From NCBI GenBank assembly GCA_032622095.1, contig CP136066.1:198080816-198144815 (forward strand): DNA of 64,000 bases, in the 5' to 3' direction. Positions within the stretch are counted from its first letter, which is position 1. Each line of letters starts with the position of its first letter. The position numbers and the translations under genes are program-made. This stretch comes from Siphonodentalium dalli. Taxonomy: Eukaryota; Mollusca; Scaphopoda; Gadilida; Siphonodentaliidae. Under the pieces are notes generated by a model. That model searched no databases. It had not been told where the DNA came from and worked only from the letters and a program-made list of their open reading frames with translations. Below are positions 34,223-45,892 of this stretch, in pieces.

Positions 34223-34339
34223 ACTTACTAGATACAGAATTATCTTGAATTTAGTACAGAAATAAGTTGAAATCTCATTTTATTGTCCGCATTGAATTGG
34301 TAGCTTAAAAATACTGCATATTTGATTGTTTTATTATGG

Positions 34340-34405
34340 AAAAATAACCCCTCATATATAGAAATAACCCCTCATATATAGAAATAACCCCTCATATATA
34401 GAAAT
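34340..34405. repeat. Three tandem copies of a 20-bp unit
   Basis: AATAACCCCTCATATATAGA is repeated three times; adjacent to nothing coding. Confidence 0.85.
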
Positions 34406-34456
34406 CCCAATCTGATAATAAATAGTAATAGATATTCTTTATATACAAATCTGGAT

Positions 34457-34822
34457 AAACTGTGTCTGACATTTGCAGAATGAGGTCCCCAGAGGGTGAA
34501 TTTAGTGAAGCTACCCCGTGCAATATGATAGCATCACTAAATTCAACCTCTGTGGACTTCATTCTACTTAGGCCTCGTCTTCTGGGAAGTATCTATAGTC
34601 TCAAATAAATATTGTTTTTAGTTACTTTTTTACTTCTGTTCAGTTTCTATATCCCTTAATTTGCAGCAGATAAATTGCATAATTGAGGTGACTAATGGGT
34701 GAACATCACCATTTACCAATATCAACTAGGGAACTTCAATCTTATCCTAGGTTTCCCATAGCAGTAGAGGCCTAAGCAGAATGAGGTTCCCAGAGGGTGA
34801 GTTTGGTGATGCTAGCCTGCCA
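34457..34822. mobile_element. hAT-like family H, copy 7, right end missing
   Basis: TGTGTCTGACATTTGCAG, first hairpin, spacer (TTCTGTTCAGTTTCTATA), and the start of the second hairpin to GATGCTAGCCTGCC. Confidence 0.75.
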
Positions 34823-35900
34823 TGCAAATTTGATTTGAGTGTTTCTCTGAACTGTTCAATACCTTCGCTCTCGTTTTGTTTTGGTTAACATTTTTCATCC
34901 CCCTCTTTTAGCTTGTTCAAAATCGGCTGTCCTGATTCGAACTGTATCAAATCATTGGCACCAGTTGCATTCTCATTACTTCAATGGACCACATTGCTTT
35001 TTCTTGATATATTATGATACCAACGAAATACAACACATACAAATAACACTGTCGTTGACTGAGCTATATTATAGACCACCGAAGCATTATAAGACTGATG
35101 TATGTAACTGATCTAATAAAATTTCATATATGTTGAACTTCAGCTGGAGTGAATGCTATTAATTAATACTGACTTCATTATTGCTTCTGATACTATGTAA
35201 GAGGACCCCATCCCTGGAATACGGAATACCACTTAACACAGAGGGTGGAATACGGAATACCAGTTAACAGCCATATGGAATTTTCCGGATAAATTTTCTA
35301 TTGCGAACGCCGGTCATCCCGCAGTGTCCACGTCTAAAATGATCTAATATGAAGATGATCGACAATCTGTATGTCAAACCGTGAATTTATTGTGACAAAA
35401 ATCGCATTTATATTATTATTATGATCATTTTTTGACAGGTGTCGATGGGCGGCGTACGAATACTGGTATTTTTGGAATACCGAATACCTCCTAACAGAGG
35501 GGCCGGAATACGGAGTACCTCATAACAGGGCATGGAATACGGCGTACGAAAAGGGTGGGTGGGGGCCTCATGTAATTATTGGATAACAGAGATGGTTTCC
35601 ATATAATGTGCACTTAATTGGTTAGACATGCATTTGATCCATTTATAGATAATATTTACATTGTATACTGATGATCTCTTATCTTCGTTATGAAGTGAGA
35701 TAATTGATTCTGGTACTCCCACTCAGTCAAGTTATATCTCCCACTCAGTCAAGTTATATCTATATCTTCATGATTGACAAGCCTAATGCAATGATTCGAT
35801 TCGAGATTTGATGCAAATCGGAATCATTTGGCTGATTCGGCTATATTCGATTCAAAATGAAAATGCCCAATTTGCAGGCTCCTACAATTTTTGTACACAC
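34823..35900. other. Intron 5 part without exon
   Basis: Contains GGAATACGGAATACC-type phrases repeated at 35217-35270 and again at 35476-35545, a small local repeat cluster, and a CCCACTCAGTCAAGTTATAT duplication near 35718. No coding signal. Confidence 0.5.
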
Positions 35901-35953
35901 CTCTGTTCGCTCTTTCTCATCTGATAAAGCATTGGTCTCTGATTGCAACTGAT
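35901..35953 (-). CDS. PLEKHD1: PLEKHD1-like visible exon 5: coiled coil
   Basis: Short exon: two bases completing codon 118 (N), then 17 codons, QLQSETNALSDEKERTE. Charged, Glu/Lys rich, compatible with a coiled coil. It aligns by position and pattern with the DKLMEETEEL region of vertebrate PLEKHD1. Acceptor TTTACAG, donor GTGTGT (weaker than the others). Ends in phase 0. Confidence 0.87.
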
Positions 35954-35997
35954 CTGTAAATAACAAAATAAATAAAGAATATAAACTGGGAAATGAG

Positions 35998-36502
35998 ACT
36001 TCATGACATGTATATTGAAGGGATCCAAGACACCTGCAGTGTGTAAATGTGCAAACAATGTATAAGTCTGTAAAAACAAAACCACTAAGAAGAACATGGA
36101 GAAATAGATCAACTTTATTCTTATATATGAAATTTCGCATGTTGAAACCTTTGGTATGTAAACAAAACTGTTACAGTGATTTGTCAACAAACATCACTAA
36201 TGTGTAGAAAGTTCAAATATTTTACTCTGAATATGTGCAATGTTTAGACCTTTCCAATGTTTCCCCATCAAGTTTTGATTAAACTTTGGTATATTATTGG
36301 ACCAAATGGACTTTAATTCCACTGTAACAGTAATGATTACTTAACAATGGTTTTCAAATGCGAAATCTCATAATAGGAGAGCTATTAATAGGGAAAACAA
36401 CAACAAAGTCAATTTATTTTTTCATGTACTTGTTGATGATAATTTATTTTACAGATTTTTATGTTATTTTGTATGAATCCACTTCAAAGGCTTTAAGTTC
36501 CT
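35998..36502. repeat. Repeat family I, copy 2
   Basis: GGGATCCAAGACACCTGCAG to AAGGCTTTAAGTTCC, sharing GTGATTTGTCAACAAACATC and AGTTTTGATTAAAC with 47655-48415. Confidence 0.7.
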
Positions 36503-36735
36503 TTAACCCTTTGAGTGCCAGGGGCCGATCTCATCGGCCCTAAACCTACAAAATAAGTCTGTTAAAGAATATAAGAATAAATTATTAAAATTGTAAAAAA
36601 AAAAAAAAATTGTTAGGCCAATGCATTCTCTTATATATGCGAGGCGACATATGGTCGACTCGCATATATAAGAGAATGCATTGGCACAGGGTATATGGGT
36701 TGATACAAAAATCGACCTGGCACTCAAAGGGTTAA
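36503..36735 (-). mobile_element. TTAA element, family C, copy 2
   Basis: Complete inverted ends (TTAACCCTTTGAGTGCCAGG) and one hairpin. Opposite orientation to 21123-21372, with very few differences. Confidence 0.9.
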
Positions 36736-36954
36736 AGCCCATCAAGGCACTCAATTCTGCCAATCAATGATAAATATCAACATGTCTATGTGCCACAGTA
36801 TTTTAGCAGCCCTGTTAATTAGCATCAGGTGTCGGCTACTCCGGGATCCCGAGGCAAAAAGAAATTTCATAAGATATTTTTTAGCTGAGACAAATTTTAG
36901 AACCTGCAAATAATGTTTTGTGCAAAATTGAAATAAATTGCTGCAGACATAGTT

Positions 36955-37315
36955 GATAACTCCGGTAAAATTGGGTGGACCAAACACAAATTCAAACTTG
37001 ACCTGTATTATCATATTAGTAATCCGTATACTAAATTTGAACACAATCGGATGACTATCACTAAAGTTATCAACCAGAAACCAAAATAATTGGCAAATTA
37101 TAAGTCGACAAGGACCATAACTCTGGTAAAAATGGGTGCACTGAACCCAAATTCAAAATTGACCTGTATTTTCATGAGAGTAATCCATATACCAAATTTG
37201 AAAACAATCAGATAACTAAAACTAAAGCTATAATCTGGAAAACATCTGGGATGGATACAAGGACAGACGCTATTCTAATGCACTTAAGCCAATATACCCC
37301 TCGGAAACATCACTT
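36955..37315. repeat. Dispersed repeat, family L
   Basis: Two units with AACTCCGGTAAAATTGG, AAGTCGACAAGGACCATAAC, GACCTGTATT; ends AAGGACAGACGC then CCCCTCGG. Confidence 0.7.
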
Positions 37316-38028
37316 ATTTGTGGGGGGTTATTCATCAATAACCTGTCGCAATGTATAGTCCGGTTCACCGCTTCAATGTTAGATATTCCTGCGCGCCAAT
37401 ATTGCCGTCAGTTGAATTCCTAATCTCGTCCATGCCCAATCCAGATATGCTCACTGTTCCGTTTCTCTCCATGATGTCACCCTTACGCAGTACATGCCCA
37501 CGACGTTACAGAGTAGATGTATAGAGTAGGTACCCGGTGTACTGACTTCCATTACTAGCTAGTTGCTACATGTATATAAACAAACCCAGCAGCGTCGCTT
37601 TTGTCAAAATTTGACAGTCAGTACATTCTCCCTGTATACATGTACATTAAAAAAACACAAAACACCACACCGTTATATCCCATCAATATCATTGTCTCGA
37701 TATCATTTGACCAAATTTCTTGACATGAAACCGCGACAAACACGGTGTGAAATACATCTCATTGAGTAAACAATTTTCCATTGTTTCAATTCAACTTCAA
37801 GTTCGCGGTAAAATCAAAACCGCAATTTGTAAGTGGTAAACATCTGAAAAAGCAATTTTTCATTTTTAACGATAAGAACGATGCTAATTGAGGAACTATA
37901 TTTTATCCAGCGCATTAAAATGAAAACAAAAAGTCGTGAATTGGCAGTGTTTTCTATGTCTGAACATGTCATTGATAATTACAGGCATGTGTGTGTCGAA
38001 ATAACGTTTTAAGTTCGAAGAGAATTAG
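37316..38028. other. No exon seen in this part of intron 4
   Basis: CACAAAACACCACACCGTTAT near 37656 resembles an arm of the following foldback. Nothing else recognised. Confidence 0.4.
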
Positions 38029-38206
38029 AATGGGGATAACAGTGTGGTGTTTTGTGATTTCGGAAAGGTACAGGGTGAATATACTGTGGGAAATACCCTT
38101 TAATGGGCTCCGGCCCCGCCGTCCCCCATTAGCTAAATTTGCCACAGTATATTCGCCCTGTACCTTTCCGAAATCACAAAACACCACACCATTATCCCCT
38201 AAGTAG
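38029..38206. mobile_element. Foldback with about 60-bp arms
   Basis: GGGGATAACAGTGTGGTGTT through GAATATACTGTGG is mirrored by CCACAGTATATTC through ACACCACACCATTATCCCC. GC-rich loop GGCTCCGGCCCCGCCG. Confidence 0.85.
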
Positions 38207-38427
38207 CTCCCTCAGAATAAAAAATCATGGAACAACAATTACTATACTTGCGTTGATATTTCCTGATGTCTTATAGTAAGAAACTTACGACTTACTATGA
38301 GGACGCTATGGACCGGTGTATAGCTTACTCGAGATTTTATCTGATATCGAAATACATGTGTATTCATCCCGATTCAATATGCGATTTCGAATTTGCAGAG
38401 AAGTGTCAATGCGCAGGGCCCTACATG

Positions 38428-38857
38428 CAAGCCTGGAATAGTGTCTGCCATTTGCAGAATGAGGTCCCCAGAGGGTGAATTTAGTGACGCTGTCCTGCAC
38501 AGTGGGCTGGTGTCACAGAATTCACCCTCTGGGAACCTCATTTTGCTTAGGCCTCAACTGCTATGGGAGACCCAGGATCAGATTGAAGTTCCCCAGTTGA
38601 AGTTGGTCATGTTCACCCATTAGTCACCTTGATTATGCATTAAATTAGGGGATATAGAAACTGAACAGAAGGGAAAAAGTAGATAAACAATATGTTAATT
38701 TAAGACAATAGATACTTCCCAGAAGATGAGGTCTTATCAGAATGAGGTCTCCAGATGGTGAATTTAGTGATGCTAGCCCACTGTGCGGGTTAGCGTCACT
38801 AAATTCTCCCTCTGGGGACCTCATTCTGCAAATGTCAGACACACTACTTCAAGGCTT
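38428..38857. mobile_element. hAT-like family H, copy 8
   Basis: CAAGCCTGGAATAGTGTC to ACACTACTTCAAGGCTT with both hairpins and spacer; the last bases are replaced by the core hairpin element's spacer. Confidence 0.82.
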
Positions 38858-39131
38858 TTACAATTTTAATAATTTTTTCTTGTATTCTTTAACAATTTTA
38901 TAATTTCACCCATACAGAGCCCCAGACAAACATGAGCAGACAACAATCTTCTATATGCTTCTATATATGTGTGGGGCTCCCTGCAGGGTAATGGATGTTT
39001 TTTATTTTATGTACTAAAAATTGTAAGAAACATTTATTTAAAAAAAATGATAAAAAATTGTTAGGCCAATGCATTCTCTTATATATGCGAGGCGACTCGC
39101 ATATATAAGAGAATTGCATTGGCACAGGGTA
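38858..39131. mobile_element. Core hairpin element, left end truncated
   Basis: Spacer as in 32525-32892 (AGAGCCCCAGACAAACATGA) and a shortened right hairpin (GCGAGGCGACTCGC loop), ending GGCACAGGGTA 14 nt before exon 4's donor. Confidence 0.8.
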
Positions 39132-39147
39132 AAAATGCATTACTTAC

Positions 39148-39239
39148 TGAAGTATTCCTGTCTCTCATTGGCCAAACTGAGACCCTGATTCTCCAGTTGT
39201 GTTATCATAGCGTCAGAGAGTTCAGCATTCCGCCATGTT
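39148..39239 (-). CDS. PLEKHD1: PLEKHD1-like visible exon 4: PH to coiled-coil linker
   Basis: Finishes codon 87 (V), then residues 88-117: TWRNAELSDAMITQLENQG, ending RQEYF. The VTWRNAELSDAMI stretch is highly similar to the vertebrate sequence right after the PH domain and is the strongest single identifier of the family. Heptad-like leucines begin here. Acceptor TTCTCTAG, donor GTAAGT. The end of a hairpin-bearing mobile element lies about 14 nt beyond the donor. Confidence 0.92.
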
Positions 39240-39515
39240 CTAGAGAAGAAAGATAGCTCTGTCATAATATTGAAGGGCTGCAATGGTTTGGAGTCTCAAA
39301 TGTGGTTCTCGATTTTGTTACAATCCTACCCGGATGCAGAGGTCAAAATAAATGGCTGCTAGGTCACACATCCCTTGAATAAGGTGGCTTCTAGTGTCAT
39401 TTCAGTCACCTTCGAAAATTATCTCATCCATGAGTGAATAAATAGATAACAATATTTGATCGATCACTAATGAGATGTTTTGGTATCCACTTAAAATCAC
39501 TAGATTTTCTTCATA

Positions 39516-39759
39516 TGCTGGAGCTTCCTGAAATTTTGCGAAAACCCGGTGCCAATGCATTCTCGTATATATTCACGTAGGGAGCCTCCCATATATAAGA
39601 GCATGCATTGACCGAACAATATTTAACTTGACCTTGTAAGCCAGTGCATTCTCTGATATATGTGAGGCTCCCTATGGGAGACTCGCATATATCAGAGAAT
39701 GCACAGGCACAGGATCTTCAATGCTGCACCAGCGCAGCTCCCGATAATGAAAGGGTTAT
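39516..39759 (+). mobile_element. Family B element, copy 8, decayed ends
   Basis: CTGGAGCTTCCTGAAATTTT, two hairpins, GCACCAGCGCAGCTCCCG and AAAGGGTTAT; the right TTAA has mutated. Confidence 0.75.
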
Positions 39760-40074
39760 ATGCATTTCTAAAGTAATTCATAATTTATAATGATCAAGTT
39801 TCTCGTGATCACCTTCAATTGAAGCCAACAGCTTATCGCTGTCCATTCACAAAGTTAACATCACTGTCCGCCGCAAGTAAACATAGTTCCAAACTTCCAA
39901 TATTCCTCCTTTGTTTCCCTTATAAATATATCGCACTTCAATATAACATAATTTTCATTTATAATGACTGATAATAAAAGTCTGCTTGGCCACACGTCGC
40001 CCATGTGAGGTGGTTTTATTTGAACAGTGACTTTTTTTAAGAAATGAACACAACAGTAGATTCTAACTCTATGA

Positions 40075-40250
40075 AGTTATCGTCCGGAAACAAAAATAAT
40101 CGGCAGAACCCAAATTCGAACTTGACCTGTATTTTCATGTGGGTAATCCCCATACAACGTTTAAAACAATCAGATAATTAAAACTAAAATTATATATCAC
40201 CCGGAAACCACAATAAATTAGTTGATGTGAAAGTCAGGACTAGGTGCGGA
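40075..40250. repeat. Dispersed repeat, family L fragment
   Basis: ATCGTCCGGAAAC, CCAAATTCGAACTTGACC, TATTTTCATGTGGGTAAT. Confidence 0.65.
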
Positions 40251-40335
40251 CCAGTTACTGGAAACATCACTATTATTTTAGGCCTTATTAGTTGATGTCA
40301 TTCTCCATAGAGTGACTGACAAACTATGAGTTGAT

Positions 40336-40710
40336 TTAAAGACATATTATGGACTTGTTCGGGTGCGTAGAACTGTCAAGTTAGTACCCAGGCGCTATGC
40401 CAACTGTGGGAATGTAGTATTGTACTAACATCGCCGAAAAACTCAAAGGAATTGACCTTACCACTCCATAGAAATCATCGTCTGAACTACGTTCAATTGT
40501 AAATATTTACATCTCGATTCGGGACGCACCAATCGGCAATAAACTAACGCAAATGATTTCGCCATCAAGAGTCATTGCATTTGATTAATATATAAGAATG
40601 ACGATGTGTGGTGTAAATCTTGATTAATATTTGTAAAAATAACTAACTTGAGCAAGATTATTCTCCATTTCTATTTGATCACCCAACCGGAGTGTTTCAT
40701 ATCACTTTAA
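40336..40710 (-). mobile_element. TTAA-bordered family F, copy 3
   Basis: TTAAAGACATATTATGGAC to GTTTCATATCACTTTAA, the inverse of copy 1. TTAA at both ends. Confidence 0.8.
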
Positions 40711-40825
40711 GTATATACACTATATGATACATGTATAATATTCAATTGTGAAACAAAATTCTACATGTTTTCAGTAGTTTCATAAGTTTCCAGTATACAT
40801 TGACACTCACAACAAAATTCAGGAG

Positions 40826-40916
40826 CCAGGTCCCGATAGTCCAGTTGGTAGAGTGTTGAATTATATCCTTGTCATAGGCCAGAAAATATTGGTGCAGATT
40901 CGTACCTCGGCACAGG
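40826..40916 (+). repeat. tRNA-derived repeat (SINE head or tRNA pseudogene)
   Basis: GATAGTCCAGTTGGTAGAGT is a good A box, and GCAGATTCGTACC lies where a B box (GGTTCGANTCC) belongs but is degenerate. No complete cloverleaf was found, so it is not called a functional tRNA. Confidence 0.5.
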
Positions 40917-41098
40917 AATATTGTCTAACAAGCTGATACCTTCGACAAGGTGGGAGAATATAATATAATACAGCTGCCCGGTACCAGGGTGGGCCACGAA
41001 AACATTACGCATAATCACCAACCGCGTGTCACCTGTGTTATACATGTAGGTACTATACATGTAGGTACCGGTACCTAAATAGGTTTTATAACACTTAC

Positions 41099-41175
41099 AC
41101 CCTTTGAGACTGCTGAAGAATATTCAACCATCTGTCTCTGTCGTACTCATTCTCTGCAGCCATGATGAACCGACC
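41099..41175 (-). CDS. PLEKHD1: PLEKHD1-like visible exon 3: PH C-terminal helix
   Basis: Residues 62-86 plus two bases of codon 87. Encodes GRFIMAAENEYDRDRWLNILQQ. The tryptophan is the near-invariant Trp of the PH C-terminal alpha helix. Two donors are possible three bases or fewer apart; GTAAGT at 41098 is chosen because only it keeps frame into the next exon and yields the VTW motif seen in vertebrate PLEKHD1. The acceptor TATTTTTAG plus about 14 nt of exon is duplicated twice just upstream (see 41161-41275). Confidence 0.92.
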
Positions 41176-41275
41176 CTAAAAATAGATATATGAGTCACAT
41201 GTCACATGATAAACCGACCCTAAAAATAGATATATGAGTCACATGATAAACCGACCCTAAAAATAGATGTCACAT
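41161..41275. repeat. Tandem repeat that triplicates exon 3's acceptor
   Basis: CATGAT(G/A)AACCGACCC with CTAAAAATAGAT follows at the real acceptor (CT at 41176-41177) and again with CT at 41220-41221 and 41257-41258. On the minus strand each reads TATTTTTAG then GGTCGGTTYATCATG. The real exon continues GCT; the copies continue TGA, an in-frame stop. Confidence 0.9.
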
Positions 41276-41492
41276 GATATACCATGACAATTCGCCCTAA
41301 ACACATAAGACAAGTCACCCCGAAATCACCATCGGGGCGAGTTGTCTTCGGCCCAAGTGATCACAGATCCCATACCATGAGTTTCTCTGAAAACAATAGC
41401 AAAATAATTTTAAAAAAAAACAATTGTTTTTTCCTGAATTCTCTGTTCAACCAATGCATTGTTTCAAATGATACCAATAACTCATAAATTCA

Positions 41493-41882
41493 TTAACCCT
41501 TTACCCAACAGAAGGGCCCTGTGCCAATGCATTCTCTTATATATGCGAGTCGACCATAGGTCGCCTCGCATATATAAGAGAATGCATTGGCTTAACACAT
41601 TAAAAATTATAAAATTGTTAAAGAATGTAAGAAAAAATGGTAAAAAAAGATTTTTTTTAGGCCAATGCATTCTCTTATATATGCGAGGCGACCTATGGTC
41701 GACTCGCATATATAAGAGAATGCATTGGCACAGGGCATAACTGTAACTATCACAATGTGGCCAAGGAGCCGGTTCCAATGATATCCATATTTGTATGGTT
41801 CTATTGAGACAGACCGAAGATATTTTAGGCTGTTGAAGCTTTATTTGGCCGGTTTTGGCCGGTTTGTTGGGTAAAGGGTTAA
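41493..41882 (-). mobile_element. TTAA element, family A, copy 5
   Basis: Complete; orientation as copy 2. Its right TTAA (41879-41882) is also the left TTAA of the next element. Confidence 0.9.
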
Positions 41883-42065
41883 CCTTTCTTTGCTAAACGC
41901 ATTCTCCAATTTCAGTATAAAAGTTTACATCGGAATGGTCTATTATTCATCTAGATGGATGATCGGGAAAAATATGCAGATGACAGATAATACAAGTACA
42001 GAAGGAGTCCTAATTTTTGGAGGGAAAACTACTCATAAATGAGTATTTAGTATAGAAATGATTAA
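41879..42065 (+). mobile_element. TTAA element, family D, copy 4
   Basis: TTAACCTTTCTTTGCTAAAC to AGTATAGAAATGATTAA, containing CGGAATGGTCTATTATTC and GAAGGAGTCCTAATTTTTG as in copy 1. Confidence 0.75.
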
Positions 42066-42275
42066 CTCATTCAAAGTAATGCTCCTGGCAGATTACATTG
42101 CATGGCGGCTCTCTTCACCTACATCATGTTGTTATATTATCGGCTACCATATTTAAAACCATTTTCCACCTGAAAGTTTAATTTGTATCTGAAGAGAAGC
42201 AAAAACACAGCCTGTGAGAATATATAACTTGACCCCAAACCAACCAAATATGCTGAGAGTAATCATCACACGATA

Positions 42276-42423
42276 TACAGTAATGCCCTAAATAATCGAC
42301 TCCTTAACCACAGCATAATTATGGGTAATTTTTCAGGATTTAATCGGAAATATGGCTTGTTGCCATTCATCGGAAAGCTCTCAGTGAGAGCTTTCCGATG
42401 AATGGCAATAAGCCATATTTCCT
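42276..42423. mobile_element. Family G element, copy 7, right arm truncated
   Basis: TACAGTAATGCCCTAAATAA through the fold centre (CTCTCAGTGAGAGC) to AAGCCATATTTCC. Confidence 0.82.
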
Positions 42424-42801
42424 GTATTTATTTTTTGCCAGAGCTACATGTACATGTATTTCATTTAATTTGTTCCCAAGATATCAGGGAGGTGTGAAAT
42501 TTTGACAGAAGCTGAAGCCATGATGGGAAAGTGTTTGCATGAGTAAATCTGAATTTTAACATTAAACAGACTTACATGTATGTCCGACTCACCACAGCAC
42601 AATTTTTCATAACATGAAAATTCTCAAATATATTGAAAATTAGATATGGAAGGTTGTCATTCTAAATTTTCTTGTCATAAAAGTATAGAAAGTGGGCTTA
42701 TAATTTCTGAATAATTAATGGTTTGTACATTTTGTGTAACATTTATCACATGTACCTAATTTATCAAATAAATTCCAGACCGATTTTGAGAAAACCCCAT
42801 T

Positions 42802-43085
42802 TTAACCCTTTGATGATGGGAGCCACGCTGGTGCAGTATTAAAGATCATAAAGATCATGTGCCAGTGCATTCTCTTATACATGTACATGGGAGTCTCCCC
42901 CAGGGAGCCTTGCATATATAAGAGAATGCTTGCACTGGCCTACACGGTCAAGATAAATATTGTTAGGCCAATGAATTCTCTATTATATGCGATGATCTCT
43001 ATGGGAGACTCGCAAATATAAGGGAATGCATTGGCACAGGGTTATTGCATATTTTCATGAAGATCTCTAGTCATGGAAGGGTTAA
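42802..43085 (-). mobile_element. TTAA element, family B, copy 9
   Basis: TTAACCCTTTGATGATGGGA to GTCATGGAAGGGTTAA; two diverged hairpins; small AAAGATCATAAAGATCATG duplication near the left end. Confidence 0.82.
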
Positions 43086-43155
43086 ATATCAAGATATTTA
43101 GCAAAATGTGCATCTGGGCCTTAAATTTCTGTGGCTGTGGGTTTTGTGAGTTTAC

Positions 43156-43245
43156 CTCAATTTCATCACTGTCGATGAAGATGGCAAAGGCCTGCCCCTG
43201 TTCACTTCCTGAGCATATGACACAGTTATTGAGTGGAATGGTCCC
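43156..43245 (-). CDS. PLEKHD1: PLEKHD1-like visible exon 2: PH domain core
   Basis: Thirty codons (residues 32-61) from GTIPLNNC to DSDEIE, phase 0 at both ends. With exon 1 this gives HPK-GTIPLNNC, the PLEKHD1 pattern in which a cysteine follows a PL pair. The FAIFI segment is a later PH beta strand. Acceptor TTTCAG, donor GTAAAC. A TTAA-bordered element (42802-43085) ends 68 nt downstream of the donor. Confidence 0.92.
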
Positions 43246-43392
43246 CTGAAAAGTAAGATTAAATTATGAATACATGTATGATAAATGAAACTAATTTCTA
43301 TAACATCACGGTTTCGCTTGTGTTTGGGGTAATGGGACCCCTGTAGTGCTGGGAAAAGATTCCAGGCTACGCAACCAACTGCAAATATCTAA

Positions 43393-43753
43393 ATCATCAC
43401 CAATTTCACCCTCTGGGGACCACATTCTGCTTAGGTATCATCTTCTGGGAAGTATCAATAGTCTCAAATTAATAATACTTTCAGTTACTTTTTCCCTTTT
43501 GTTCAGTTTATGTATCCCCTAATTTACAGAAGATAAAATGCATAATCGAGGTGACTGATGGGTAAACATCATCAACCTCAAATGGGGATCTTCAATCTTA
43601 TCGTATGTCTTCAATAGCATTTGAGGTCTAAGCAGAATGAGGTTCCCATAGGGTAAATTTGGTGATGCTAGCACACTGTGCAGGATAACGTCACGAAATT
43701 CAACCTCTGGGGGCCTCATTCTGAAAATTTCAGACACACTAAACCCAGACTTG
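43393..43753. mobile_element. hAT-like family H, copy 9, left end missing
   Basis: TTCACCCTCTGGGGACCACA, spacer, second hairpin, right end TCAGACACACTAAACCCAG. Confidence 0.75.
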
Positions 43754-43829
43754 GTGTTGTTTCCCTTGTCTCTTGTACATGTATACTACATGTACTAGGA
43801 CATAGCGTTATACATGTAGCAGGCACGAA

Positions 43830-44342
<513 letters not shown>

Positions 44343-44387
44343 TTATGGGGGAGGGGTGTGTCACTATGTGGTTTCTATGCGCGGTTA

Positions 44388-44750
44388 CAGGAACTAGCCT
44401 TGAGGCGACTTGAGAGACACATTTCCCAAAAAATATGCCACTTCTTCCTATTTTTGTCCCATGGATAAGTGACTTCTCCCTTAAATACCAGTATACATAC
44501 TAGTTTTTCAAAACAGCAAATTTTAAGGGTATTTACAGATTATAATAGAGTATTTAGAATTAATCATTACAATGGTCTAATAAATGGGTTCTTGTATTGC
44601 ATAATACTTATTGGATCACAGAAACGTGATGTTAGTGATTATACTGAACTTTACGCCTTTATGACTTCTCCCTGATAACAGTCCATTCTGCCTAATAATC
44701 TTTTAGGGAGAACTGACTTCTCCCAATATGAATACTCTAGGTTGGTCCCT
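44388..44750. mobile_element. Dispersed element, family J, copy 2
   Basis: Shares GTGACTTCTCCCT, CTTGTATTGCATAATACTTA and right end GGTTGGTCCCT with copy 1. Confidence 0.65.
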
Positions 44751-44920
44751 ATATGTAGGTCTGTGTAGTTAGAGTATTATCTCAGTGAAATTAACCCTCT
44801 GTGCAGTATTTCCTCCACCCACAAAACAAGGCCTCAAGTGGTGCTGAAACAATGATAAACCCCAATAAATAGATTGCATACCAACAAATTAAGTGATAAG
44901 CAAAGATTCGCCTTAGGCAG

Positions 44921-45167
44921 AAACCCTTTCTATACTATTAAAATACTCATTGACGAAGAGTTCCCTTAGGAAATGTTCCAATATTACATCAATAAATGAC
45001 CATATCTTATTATCTGAACATTTGCGACAAATGAATATGAATGATTTTGCTCTTATATTATCTGTTTTTCTGTCTGTCGTCTGATTTCATTACTTGAACA
45101 CCCCTCCAAATGGTTGATAGACCGATCCAAGGTATATTTTTAACCCATTCAGTAAAAAAGGGGTTAA
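44921..45167 (+). mobile_element. TTAA element, family D, copy 5
   Basis: AAACCCTTTCTATACTATTA to CAGTAAAAAAGGGGTTAA with GTTCCCTTAGGAAATGTT; left TTAA lost. Confidence 0.7.
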
Positions 45168-45354
45168 CAAACTAAAGTCTCCATCTATACAAATCACCTC
45201 CAGCTAATTATAAGATGATTAGTAATTTTGAATAAGTGCACACATTAAGGACAATATAAAAAAAATTCCTTGATTCTCATCAAGCCTTGAACTAGGAAGT
45301 CACAATATTTTAACTAATTAGGTACATGTATGTCAACAATAGTAGCCTAAGTGA

Positions 45355-45480
45355 TAGGATCATGCCTTGAAAGATTGTGCCTGTCATTTGCAGAATGTGG
45401 TCCCCAGACTGGGACTCTGGGGACCACAAAAGTCAGAAATTTTCATTATCACTTTAAAAGAAGTAGATCTAAACAGGATA
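45355..45480. repeat. Family H left end fused to another repeat
   Basis: CCTTGAAAGATTGTGCCTG then GACTGGGACTCTGGGGACCA, TTTTAAAAGAAGTAGAT-type text shared with 51222-51297. Confidence 0.55.
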
Positions 45481-45675
45481 TGTGGCTAGAGAGGCTTCAT
45501 GTATGTAGATCGCGTTCGATGGGTGGTCATTCACTACAGGTCAATTATATAGTAAAACCAGTCCATACATTGCACACAAAGGCAATGCGGTTGTTAAAGC
45601 AAGGTGGTTACTCAGGCAGTTGTTGTTCAAAGCAGATTTCACTGTAATATGTCCCGCTTTTTAAAAACAGGGGTA

Positions 45676-45892
45676 TACAGTAATGCTCTAAATAATCAAC
45701 CCCTTAACCACAGCAGAATTATGGGTAACTTTTCAGGATTTAGTCGGTAATATGGCTTGTTGCCATTCATCGGAAAGCTCTCGGGGAGAGCTTTCCGATG
45801 AATGGCAACAAGCCATATTTCCAACTAAATCCTGAAAAGTTACCCATAATTCTGCTGTGGTTAAGGGGTCGATTAATTAGGGCATTGCTGTA
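45676..45892. mobile_element. Family G element, full copy 8
   Basis: TACAGTAATGCTCTAAATAA to ATTAGGGCATTGCTGTA, near-perfect arms around CTCTCGGGGAGAG. Confidence 0.9.

Noticed and set aside
41091-41100. Alternative donor GTGTAAG for exon 3
   Set aside because: It shifts the frame into exon 4, whereas GTAAGT two bases later restores the conserved VTW motif.
41459-41778. Open frames on both strands with recurrent QCILLYMR and RIYKRMHW text
   Set aside because: These are translations of the shared transposon hairpin and recur at every copy; they are not protein genes.
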